Shown here one piece after another: positions 33,798 to 41,204 of a stretch of DNA of 41,269 nt. The translations under genes were made by a program, and so were the position numbers. The notes beneath the pieces were generated by a model, which was given only the letters and a program-made list of their open reading frames with translations, did not search any database and had not been told where the DNA came from. Source of the DNA: G020353115 sp964481765 (GTDB taxonomy: Bacteria > Bacteroidota > Bacteroidia > Bacteroidales > VadinHA17); the NCBI GenBank assembly GCA_964481765.1, contig CAYZVJ010000016.1, forward strand, positions 1 through 41,269, in the 5' to 3' direction. Every line of letters begins with the position of its first letter. Position 1 is the stretch's first letter.

Positions 33798-34136
33798 TCG
33801 AAAGAATTGTTAAAAGGGACACTGACGGCGATCATTCTGAAACTATTGGCTGAGCATGAAAGGATGTATGGGTACCAGATTGCTCAAAAGGTCAAGGAGT
33901 TGTCTGACAACAAAATACTGATCAAAGAAGGATCATTGTACCCTGCATTGCATAAGTTGAGAGAAGATGGTCTTGTGAGCATTGAGACCGTGAATATTGG
34001 GAAACGCATCCGGCGGTATTATTCCCTGACACCGAAAGGGGAAAAAGAAAAGGCTGAAAAAGTTTTAGAAATTGAAGATTTCATAACCACGATTAAAAAT
34101 GTTTTATCATTCAGACCAATCCTTCAGTTCGCATGA
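33792..34136 (+). CDS. PadR-family transcriptional regulator
   Basis: The start is placed at ATG 33792 (MYSKELLKGTLTAIILKLLA, 114 aa). An in-frame ATG at 33777 precedes the -7 box and could not be translated from that promoter. The winged-helix features are clear: YGYQIAQKVKEL, the recognition segment EGSLYPALHKLREDGLVS, and the wing RRYYSLTPKGEK, followed by a short C-terminal helix. Small PadR proteins act as repressors, often released by a ligand or partner. It overlaps the next gene by 4 bp (ATGA at 34133-34136), so the two are translationally coupled. This fits the common pairing of PadR with a membrane HAAS-type protein that modulates it. Confidence 0.93.
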   Translation: MYSKELLKGTLTAIILKLLAEHERMYGYQIAQKVKELSDNKILIKEGSLYPALHKLREDGLVSIETVNIGKRIRRYYSLTPKGEKEKAEKVLEIEDFITTIKNVLSFRPILQFA

Positions 34137-34744
34137 GCAAATTATCGGATGAACAGATAGAATTTATAGAACAACAGGTTCACAACAGTCAGATTGAATC
34201 TGAAGAACTCAAAGAGGACCTCATTGACCATTTTTGCTGCATTATCGAAGATTATATGAACCAGGGGAAATCCTTTGAGGATTCGTACAACAAAGCATAC
34301 GAGATCGTCTGTCCGAACGGATTTGACGAAATATACAGGGAGTCATTATTACTACTTTCATCAAAAAATATCTTAGCCATGAAAAAATCGATGTACATTC
34401 TGGGATTTATTGCTGCCGTAATATGGACGACAAGCTTACTGTTTAAATTACTCCACTGGCCCGGTGCAGGTGTGCTAATAATTCTGGGCGCCTTTATGTT
34501 AATCTTCGTTCTGTTGCCCGTTATTGCTCTCTATTTTTACAAAAAAGAGTTCTCCCAGTACATTTCCTATAAATTGAAATATATTTTCGGATTTGTGGGA
34601 TTGGGGTTATTTCTTTTGGGTATTGTTGGTAAAATCATGCATTGGCCGGGCTGGCCTATAACCCTTGTCGTTGCAATAGCCACTATTAACTTTGGATTCT
34701 TCCCGTTCCTGTTCTACCGGCTGTATAAGAAGTCGGTGGAATAA
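34133..34744 (+). CDS. HAAS-like membrane protein with two GldL-type HWPG motifs
   Basis: The 203-residue product starts with a helical cytoplasmic domain (about 1-75) resembling the HAAS/DUF1700-type partner of PadR regulators: LSDEQIEFIEQQVHNSQIES, then LKEDLIDHFCCIIEDYMNQG. Four membrane helices follow in two similar pairs. Each pair carries a motif like that of gliding-motility/T9SS protein GldL: LLFKLLHWPGAGVLIILG (about 102-119) and GKIMHWPGWPITLVVA (about 164-179). GldL uses such helices in proton-driven rotation with GldM, but no GldM-like gene is here, so energy coupling is not implied. It probably senses membrane state and controls the coupled PadR protein. A terminator-like hairpin follows at 34837. 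Confidence 0.85.
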   Translation: MSKLSDEQIEFIEQQVHNSQIESEELKEDLIDHFCCIIEDYMNQGKSFEDSYNKAYEIVCPNGFDEIYRESLLLLSSKNILAMKKSMYILGFIAAVIWTTSLLFKLLHWPGAGVLIILGAFMLIFVLLPVIALYFYKKEFSQYISYKLKYIFGFVGLGLFLLGIVGKIMHWPGWPITLVVAIATINFGFFPFLFYRLYKKSVE

Positions 34745-35287
34745 TGGAGCAATTAATCAGTTAACGATCTGAAAGTCTGATTGGATTTCTACCATCTACA
34801 ATAATCGAACACCTATGGTGTTTTCATATTTAGTACCCGGTCAGACCGGGCTAAAAGCTACCGTCTGACCGGTTTTTTCTTCGGTCTGACGGAGGGGATT
34901 CTCTCTTTAGTTCTATAAATCAATAGTATTGCCCAAGGCCATCGGCCTTGGATTATTGTAGATTAGTTGTAAATGGCATAAAATAAAACTCCATCGGAGT
35001 TTGATTATCTTTCTATTGGAGTGATGGTAGCCAGCGGTCCATGGAAAGATTTCCTCTTGATTAGCAATTCAGTTGGACCGTAATTTTCTCAGTCATTTAT
35101 TCCAGGGGCTTCACATAGTGATCCCTATGGGACAAGCCCCTGGCTAATATCTTACGCTCCGTTGGAGCTGAAAAAGAAAAGATGGGATAAAGATTCATAA
35201 TCCCTTAAGAGCTTCACTTGTTTTGAGAATTTTTTACGTATTAACTTATGAACTAATAACTTATAACTTATCCCAATCTCCATAGTA
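34745..35287. repeat. Mosaic of seven palindromic modules (543-bp spacer)
   Basis: In order: AACACC-TAT-GGTGTT (34808-34822); CCGGTCAGAC/GTCTGACCGG (34837-34872); CCAAGGCC-ATC-GGCCTTGG (34934-34952); AAACTCC-ATC-GGAGTTT (34986-35002); CGGTCCA/TGGACCG (35035-35080); CCAGGGGCTT/AAGCCCCTGG (35102-35143) with inner TCCC-TAT-GGGA; GCTCC-GTT-GGAGC (35156-35168). Most have 3-nt loops. The last three types recur in the same order at 13769-13899, and modules four and five recur reversed at 6060-6134. No gene seen. Confidence 0.8.
34837..34878 (+). terminator. Likely terminator of the padR operon
   Basis: A perfect 10-bp stem, CCGGTCAGAC (34837-34846) with GTCTGACCGG (34863-34872), is followed directly by six T. 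It lies 93 bp after the membrane gene and is also one of the repeat modules. Confidence 0.65.
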
Positions 35288-36370
35288 TTATTTTTTACTT
35301 CCTGCCTGCCGGCAGGTTTCCTTTTTCCTTGTTTTATTGGCCAGCTGTCCGCAGGCTGCATCGATATCTTTACCACGGCTTTTCCGGATGTTTACGATCA
35401 GGTTTCTGGTTTCAAGGAAGGTTTTAAACTGTTCGGTACGTTCCCTGGTTGATGCCCGATAAGGCACCCCTTCCACCGGGTTGTACTCAATCAGGTTGAT
35501 TTTGCAGGGCACAATTTTACAAAACCGTGCAAGTTCAGCGGCATCGGTTAATCCATCGTTAACCTCATTCATCAGGATGTATTCAAAGGTTATACGATTA
35601 CCGGTCTTTTCATAAAAATAGTGAATGGCTGTGGAGAGTCTGTTAAGCGGATTGGATTTGTTGACCGGCATAATGGCATTGCGTTTCAGGTCATTTGCTG
35701 TATGCAGGGAGACGGCCAGGTTGAATCGTACGCCATCGTCTCCCAATCTTTTAATCCCTTCAACAATTCCCACGGTGGAGAGAGTAATGCGTTTCGGGGA
35801 TATACCCAGTCCATCGGGTGCTGTCAGGTGATCAATGGCTTTCAGGACAGGCTCATAATTGAGCAGTGGTTCACCCATACCCATCAGGACGATGTTTGTC
35901 AGGGAACCCTGTTTAGCCTTTTCGGACACTTTTTTCAGTTCCATCACCTGGTCAAAGATCTCCCCGGCAGTCAGGTTTCTCACGAACCCGAATTTCCCGG
36001 TAGCACAAAAACCGCATGCCAGCGGGCATCCGGCCTGCGTGGAAATACATGCAGTATTTCTCCCACCCGATGGGATTAACACGCCTTCAACAAAACCTCC
36101 TTCTTCCATTCTGAATCCGATTTTTACCGTGCCATCACGGCTTGTCTGGCTGATCTCATTTTTCAGGGATTCTAATCTAAAATTCTCCTTCAGCAGTTGC
36201 CTGACGGGTTTTGAAAGGCTGGTCATCCGGTCCACATCGGTACACCCTTTTTCCCATATCCATTCCAGAACCTGCCTCGCCCGGTATTTTGCTTCACCAT
36301 GATCGGCAAAGAAGGTTTCCATTTCCTCCAGGCCAAGATCCCGGATATCGATTTTCTGTTCCTGATTCAT
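35288..36370 (-). CDS. rlmN: 23S rRNA (adenine2503-C2)-methyltransferase / tRNA A37 methylase
   Basis: The 360-residue radical-SAM enzyme has the CxxxCxxC cluster CPLACGFC (Cys115, 119, 122). Cys108 (TACISTQAG) and Cys340 (AACGQL) match the two methyl-transfer cysteines (118 and 355) of E. coli RlmN. It also carries GMGEPLLNY and the RITLSTVGIVEGIKRL segment. It methylates A2503 of 23S rRNA and A37 of some tRNAs. After AACGQLANK the protein has about 15 extra residues, the last of which (TCRQAGSKK) come from a CCTGCCTGCCGGCAGG palindrome at 35301-35316, so the native stop was probably lost or moved. A TATTTTTG box lies just before the ATG. Confidence 0.96.
   Translation of the reverse strand: MNQEQKIDIRDLGLEEMETFFADHGEAKYRARQVLEWIWEKGCTDVDRMTSLSKPVRQLLKENFRLESLKNEISQTSRDGTVKIGFRMEEGGFVEGVLIPSGGRNTACISTQAGCPLACGFCATGKFGFVRNLTAGEIFDQVMELKKVSEKAKQGSLTNIVLMGMGEPLLNYEPVLKAIDHLTAPDGLGISPKRITLSTVGIVEGIKRLGDDGVRFNLAVSLHTANDLKRNAIMPVNKSNPLNRLSTAIHYFYEKTGNRITFEYILMNEVNDGLTDAAELARFCKIVPCKINLIEYNPVEGVPYRASTRERTEQFKTFLETRNLIVNIRKSRGKDIDAACGQLANKTRKKETCRQAGSKK
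35301..35316. repeat. CCTGCCTGCCGGCAGG palindrome inside rlmN 3' end
   Basis: It contains the perfect 12-bp palindrome CCTGCCGGCAGG (35305-35316). The CCTGCCTGCC part recurs at 77-86 and 13691-13700 between genes. Confidence 0.7.
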
Positions 36371-36375
36371 CGCTT

Positions 36376-36383
36376 CAAAAATA
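36376..36383 (-). promoter_or_regulatory. -7 box adjacent to the rlmN start codon
   Basis: TATTTTTG on the minus strand ends 5 nt before the rlmN ATG, so transcripts from it would have almost no leader. The -33 region is only T-rich, so support is modest. Confidence 0.35.
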
Positions 36384-36510
36384 CGCCGAAAAAACGAAAA
36401 AAGGTTAAAAAACAGTTATTCGATCATCTCAAATTTGAATAATAGAATTAAATTAGCCACTTCTAGATCCGCATAAACCTAACGCATTAACAGAGATAAA
36501 AACTGAAATC

Positions 36511-38658
36511 ATGAAAAGAATTATTCCTTTTTTCATTAGTCTGATACTAATTATTGGGTCCGGTGCAAAAGCCGATGAGGGGATGTGGCTTCTCCCTTTA
36601 CTTGAAAAGCTGAACATGGGAACGATGACCGAAATGGGGTTGAAGTTATCCGCTGAAGAGATTTACAGCATCAATCAAGCCAGCCTTAAGGATGCTGTTG
36701 TAATTTTCGGAGGAGGATGTACCGGGGAGATCGTATCCAGCCAGGGCTTATTATTGACCAATCACCATTGTGGTTATGGGACAATTAATTCTCACAGTAC
36801 AACCGAGAACAATTATTTGCGTGATGGTTTCTGGGCAATGACAAAAAAAGAGGAGCTTGTCAGTCCCGGACTGTTTGTAACCTTCCTTATCCGGATCGAG
36901 GATGTTTCTGATCAGGTAAATTCCAAACTGAAGGATAAAATGACGGAGGAGGAAAGGGAAGCGGTCATTCACGAAATTTCTTCTGAGATTGAGGAGAAGG
37001 CTACCGAGGGGAACCATTTTTCGGCGAGGGTTCAATCCTTCTTTGGTGGAAACAATTTTTACCTGCTGGTTTATGAACGCTTTAACGATGTCCGGCTGGT
37101 TGGAGCTCCTCCTGAGTCCATTGGTAATTATGGTGGAGATCAGGACAACTGGATGTGGCCACGCCATACCGGAGATTTCAGCATGTTCCGGGTTTATTCC
37201 GGCCCTGATGGCAAACCGGCAAACTATTCTCCCGATAATATTCCTTTAAAGCCCAAACATTATTTACCCGTTTCGATAAAAGGTGTTGAAATGGGAGATT
37301 TTGCTATGATTTTGGGGTATCCCGGAGGAACAACCCGGTACATGACCTCTACTGAAATTGATGAGGTAATGAACATTACCAATCCAAACCGGATCAAGAT
37401 CAGGGGTGCACGGCTGGATATCATCTGGCAGGATATGCTGGAAGATGAGAAGGTCAGTATCCAGTATTCTACAAAACATTTCAGGTCCAGCAATTACTGG
37501 AAATATTCTATCGGGCAGAATGAGGCACTGAAAAGGCTCAGGGTTAGGGATCAAAAAGTCAAACTGGAAAATGAATTTAAAAAATGGGTAAGTGCTGACA
37601 AAAAAAGATCCGCCAAATATGGTGAGGCACTGCAATTAATAGAGTCTTCCATTACAGGACGGGCTGATTACTTTTACTCCATTCAATATTTAAATGAATG
37701 CCTTCGCCGGGGAAGTGAAATTATTGCTTTTGCCAATCGTGCAAACCGTTTGTATGATGCGCTGAAGGAGGGCGATCAAGGAAGGATCAGCCAGGCTGCT
37801 GAGCGCATGAAACAGGGAGTTGCTGGGTACTTCAAAGACTACAATCTCCCCACCGATCTGGATGTCAACAAAGCCATGTTCAGGATGTTTGCCGGAGATG
37901 TTAAGAAAGAGTACCAGCCGGATATTTTTGCTGAAATTGCTGCAACATACAACGACAATTACGAAGCTTTTGTAGACAACATGTTCAGGGAATCTGTTTT
38001 TGCAACGGAAGAAAAGATCCTTGCTTTCCTTGAAAATCCTTCCCTGGAAGTTCTCGAGAATGATCCTGCATTTCAAGTGGCCCGGTCAGTTGAAGATAAA
38101 TATGATGAACTCAGTGAAAAGAATGACGCTTTCACTTCCGACCTGAAAAAGGGGCAGCGTCTCTATATTGCCGGATTAATGGAAATGCACAAAGAGAAGG
38201 TCTTTTATCCCGATGCAAACTTTACCATGCGCCTTACCTACGGTACGGTAGGTGATTATGATCCCAGGGATGCTGTACATTATAAACATTACACTACCTT
38301 ACAGGGTGTGATGGAAAAAGAGGATCCAACAGACGTTGAGTTCATTGTTGAGCCCAAACTGAAGGAGCTATTTGAAACAAAAGATTTTGGCCCGTATGGA
38401 AAAGATGGTGTTATGCCTGTCTGTTTTACAACAGATAACGACATTACCGGCGGAAATTCAGGCAGCCCGGTGCTCAATGGCAATGGAGAATTGATTGGTC
38501 TTGCTTTTGACGGCAACTGGGAATCCATCAGCGTGGATATTGCCTTTGAACCTGAACTGGCAAAATGCATTAATGTGGATATCCGGTATGTATTGTTTCT
38601 GATCGATAAATTTGCCGGTGCAACACACCTGGTGGAAGAGATGAATATCGTTAAATAA
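36511..38658 (+). CDS. S46 dipeptidyl-peptidase, DPP7 type (paralogue 1)
   Basis: The 715-residue product has a signal peptide ending AKA (about residue 21) and the S46 start ADEGMWLLPLL. The chymotrypsin-like triad is His86 (LLLTNHHCGYG), Asp223 (RHTGDFSMFRVY) and Ser650 (GGNSGSPVLN). The residue 18 positions after the Ser is Gly668 (AFDGNWE). S46 enzymes with Gly here are DPP7-like and prefer hydrophobic P1 residues, while DPP11 has Arg (FDRNW) and cuts after Asp/Glu. So it should release hydrophobic dipeptides from peptides in the periplasm. Downstream of that Gly, SISVDIAFEPELAKCINV departs from the usual MSGD form. It is followed by a terminator and a second paralogue. Confidence 0.95.
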   Translation: MKRIIPFFISLILIIGSGAKADEGMWLLPLLEKLNMGTMTEMGLKLSAEEIYSINQASLKDAVVIFGGGCTGEIVSSQGLLLTNHHCGYGTINSHSTTENNYLRDGFWAMTKKEELVSPGLFVTFLIRIEDVSDQVNSKLKDKMTEEEREAVIHEISSEIEEKATEGNHFSARVQSFFGGNNFYLLVYERFNDVRLVGAPPESIGNYGGDQDNWMWPRHTGDFSMFRVYSGPDGKPANYSPDNIPLKPKHYLPVSIKGVEMGDFAMILGYPGGTTRYMTSTEIDEVMNITNPNRIKIRGARLDIIWQDMLEDEKVSIQYSTKHFRSSNYWKYSIGQNEALKRLRVRDQKVKLENEFKKWVSADKKRSAKYGEALQLIESSITGRADYFYSIQYLNECLRRGSEIIAFANRANRLYDALKEGDQGRISQAAERMKQGVAGYFKDYNLPTDLDVNKAMFRMFAGDVKKEYQPDIFAEIAATYNDNYEAFVDNMFRESVFATEEKILAFLENPSLEVLENDPAFQVARSVEDKYDELSEKNDAFTSDLKKGQRLYIAGLMEMHKEKVFYPDANFTMRLTYGTVGDYDPRDAVHYKHYTTLQGVMEKEDPTDVEFIVEPKLKELFETKDFGPYGKDGVMPVCFTTDNDITGGNSGSPVLNGNGELIGLAFDGNWESISVDIAFEPELAKCINVDIRYVLFLIDKFAGATHLVEEMNIVK

Positions 38659-38680
38659 CGCATTGATTAATTGGCAATGC

Positions 38681-38720
38681 ATCCGCTTCAACGTACCACC
38701 GGTTGAAGCGGATTCTTTTC
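38681..38720 (+). terminator. Intrinsic terminator between the S46 genes
   Basis: A perfect 12-bp stem, ATCCGCTTCAAC (38681-38692) with GTTGAAGCGGAT (38702-38713), is followed by TCTTTTC. It should separate the transcripts of the two S46 paralogues. Confidence 0.75.
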
Positions 38721-38802
38721 AAATCCATTCCGATAAATTTTCATACTTTTATACGTCGAACCATAAATCCTTTACTCTGAATTTAATCAAATCAACCTTC
38801 CC

Positions 38803-40956
38803 ATGAAACGAACGATCATCATTCTATTCAGCATAATTTTTTTCATCCCTCACCCCATTCATGCCGATGAGGGGATGTGGTTACCTGTCCTCATCAAGGA
38901 GTTAAACATCGTTAAAATGCAGGAGATGGGGCTCACCCTGACTGCAGAACAGATCTATAGTGTGAACCACTCCAGCCTGAAGGATGCCATTCCCATTTTT
39001 GGTGGGGGATGCACCAGTGAGATTATTTCCGATCAGGGATTACTGATGACCAACATGCATTGCGGGTACCGACAGGTTCAGTCACACTCCTCGCTGGAGA
39101 ACGATTATTTAAAAGATGGGTTCTGGGCGATGAGCCGGGAAGAGGAGCTCCCCTGCCCCGGTTTGTCCGTTACGTTTCTGATCCGGATGGAGGATGTAAC
39201 AGAAGAGGTACTTACGGGCATTACAGATGATATGGATGAGGAGATGCGGATTGAAAAGATTGAAGAGGCATCCGAAAAGATTGAAGCGAAGGCGGCTGAG
39301 GGGAACCATTATGAAACGCTGGTCAGGAGTTATTACGGAGGGAATCAATATTACCTCATCGTATCTGAGCGATACCGGGACGTCAGGCTTGTTGGTAACC
39401 CACCCGTCTCTATCAGTGATTTTGGAAGCCTGACCGACAACTGGATGTGGCCCCGTCACAAAGCCGATTTTGCCCTGTTCCGGGTTTACACCTCCCCCGA
39501 CGGAAAACCTGCTGAATATGCTCCGGATAATGTTCCCCTGAAACCCAAGCATTACCTCCCGGTTTCGATTCGGGGTGTTGAAAAAGGTGATTTTGCCATG
39601 ATCCTTGGCTACCCGGGGAGCACTTCACGCTATATGACCTCTTACGGCATAGAGGAATTGCTGGATATTACCCATCCAAACCGGATCAAAATCCGGGGGA
39701 AAAAGCTTGCATTGATGAATGAGGATATGAATGCCGATCCGGCAATCCGGATCAAATATGCCGCCAAATATAAAGGTACGAGCAATTACTGGAAATACAG
39801 TATCGGTCAGACAGAGGGGCTAAACCGGTTAAACGTAATGGAGAAAAAAAGAGGGATTGAAGATCAGTTCACAGATTGGGTAAAAAAGGATCCTGTCGGA
39901 AAAGCTAAATATGGCGATGCCCTGGATCTGATCAAGGCATCCTATGCGTCGAGACGGGAGTATGCCAATGCATCCCAGTACGTTCGTGAATGTCTGATCA
40001 GCGGTTGTGAACTCATCTCCTTTGCAAATACCATTCAGTTCATGGTCCTGCCCCTGAGTAACCCTGCAAGAACGGACCAGGAAGAGATCGATGTTGCCGA
40101 TGCTGTACAATCAAGAGCAGACCGTTTTTTTAAGGATTACAATGCTGAAACTGATAAAAAAATAACCAGTGCATTGTACCGGATGTTTATGGAGGATGTA
40201 GATCCGGAATACTACCCTGAAAGTTTCTCCATCATAGCCGAAAAGTACCAGGGTGATGTTACCGCTTTTGTGGATGACCTGTTCGCACAATCGGTATTTG
40301 CTGACCAGGCAAAGTTTAATGAATTTATAAACAACCTCGATCCGGAAGCTGTTGAAAAGGATCTTGCCGTAAGAATAGGCTCTCCCATCTATCTGAAAAG
40401 CATGGAATTAACCAGGAAAAACAATAATTTTTCGCAGGATATCCGAAGAGGTCAACGTCTTTTTATCGCCGGTTTGATGGAGATGGAGAAAGGAAAGGTT
40501 TTCTATCCGGATGCCAACTCCACCATGCGGCTTACGTATGGAACGGTGGGAGATTACAATCCGAAGGATGCGGTCCTGTATAAACATTATACCACCCTGA
40601 AAGGGGTGATGGAGAAGGAGGATCCGGACAACTATGAATTCATCGTGCCATCGCGATTGAAGGAACTATATGAAAAGAAGGATTATGGACGGTACGGTGA
40701 TGACGGTGTCATGCCGGTATGCTTTACCACAAATAACGACATTACCGGAGGAAATTCCGGCAGTCCTGTCATCGGAGCAAATGGTGAGCTGATCGGTTTG
40801 GCTTTTGACGGAAACTGGGAGGCAATGAGCGGAGATGTTGCTTTTGAACCCGACTACCAGAAAACCATCTGTGTGGATACCCGGTATATCCTGTTTATTA
40901 TTGATAAATATGCCGGCGCATCCTATCTGATTGATGAAATGACAATTGTCGATTAA
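38803..40956 (+). CDS. S46 dipeptidyl-peptidase, DPP7 type (paralogue 2)
   Basis: The 717-residue product is a tandem paralogue of the preceding gene with the same layout: signal peptide, ADEGMWLPVL, triad His86 (LMTNMHCGYR), Asp222 (RHKADFALFRVY) and Ser652 (GGNSGSPVIG). The P1-specificity position is Gly670 (AFDGNWE), again DPP7-like. It has Met85 where paralogue 1 has His85 just before the catalytic His, and AMSGDVAFEP in the usual form. Duplication followed by divergence suggests the pair covers different hydrophobic P1 or P2 preferences in peptide feeding. Together they imply a peptide-fermenting or protein-scavenging life style, as in other S46-bearing Bacteroidota. A TACTTTTA box (38754-38761) may be its promoter. 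Confidence 0.95.
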   Translation: MKRTIIILFSIIFFIPHPIHADEGMWLPVLIKELNIVKMQEMGLTLTAEQIYSVNHSSLKDAIPIFGGGCTSEIISDQGLLMTNMHCGYRQVQSHSSLENDYLKDGFWAMSREEELPCPGLSVTFLIRMEDVTEEVLTGITDDMDEEMRIEKIEEASEKIEAKAAEGNHYETLVRSYYGGNQYYLIVSERYRDVRLVGNPPVSISDFGSLTDNWMWPRHKADFALFRVYTSPDGKPAEYAPDNVPLKPKHYLPVSIRGVEKGDFAMILGYPGSTSRYMTSYGIEELLDITHPNRIKIRGKKLALMNEDMNADPAIRIKYAAKYKGTSNYWKYSIGQTEGLNRLNVMEKKRGIEDQFTDWVKKDPVGKAKYGDALDLIKASYASRREYANASQYVRECLISGCELISFANTIQFMVLPLSNPARTDQEEIDVADAVQSRADRFFKDYNAETDKKITSALYRMFMEDVDPEYYPESFSIIAEKYQGDVTAFVDDLFAQSVFADQAKFNEFINNLDPEAVEKDLAVRIGSPIYLKSMELTRKNNNFSQDIRRGQRLFIAGLMEMEKGKVFYPDANSTMRLTYGTVGDYNPKDAVLYKHYTTLKGVMEKEDPDNYEFIVPSRLKELYEKKDYGRYGDDGVMPVCFTTNNDITGGNSGSPVIGANGELIGLAFDGNWEAMSGDVAFEPDYQKTICVDTRYILFIIDKYAGASYLIDEMTIVD

Positions 40957-40997
40957 GACGGAAATGCTTTTTAATTTAATAAGAACCAAACGGATTG

Positions 40998-41204
40998 ATG
41001 GATTTCAGTTTTATCGAAATATTCGCTGCATTCATGGTATTGTTTGCCGTGATTGATATCCCCGGGTCGATTCCGATTATCCTGGATATCAAAGAGAGGA
41101 CCGGTTTGCACATCCTGAAAAAGGTATTTGGAGTGATCCTGCTGGCCATAGCTGTCAAACTTTTCATATCCAATACAGGAATTACATTAGGCAATGCCCC
41201 CTGA
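40998..41204 (+). pseudogene. marC-family gene with internal deletion
   Basis: The 68-codon frame from ATG 40998 reads as the first about 36 residues of a MarC/UPF0056 membrane protein (FIEIFAAFMVLFAVIDIPGS, then IPIILDIKERTG). These join directly to what looks like its last helix (LHILKKVFGVILLAIAVKLF) and a short tail. Normal MarC proteins have about 190-210 residues and six helices, so roughly 120-130 residues are absent with the frame kept. The join is near 41106. It could be a real deletion, an assembly collapse, or, less likely, a functional two-helix protein. The stop overlaps the rnhA start by 11 bp (41194-41204), so transcription continues into rnhA. Confidence 0.7.

Noticed and set aside
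34745..35287. CRISPR array or tRNA cluster in the palindrome-rich spacer
   Set aside because: Modules differ from each other, spacing is irregular and there is no constant repeat-spacer unit or cloverleaf.
35621..36302. Plus-strand ORFs of 152 and 147 codons opposite rlmN
   Set aside because: rlmN is complete with all catalytic cysteines, so the opposite frames are shadows.
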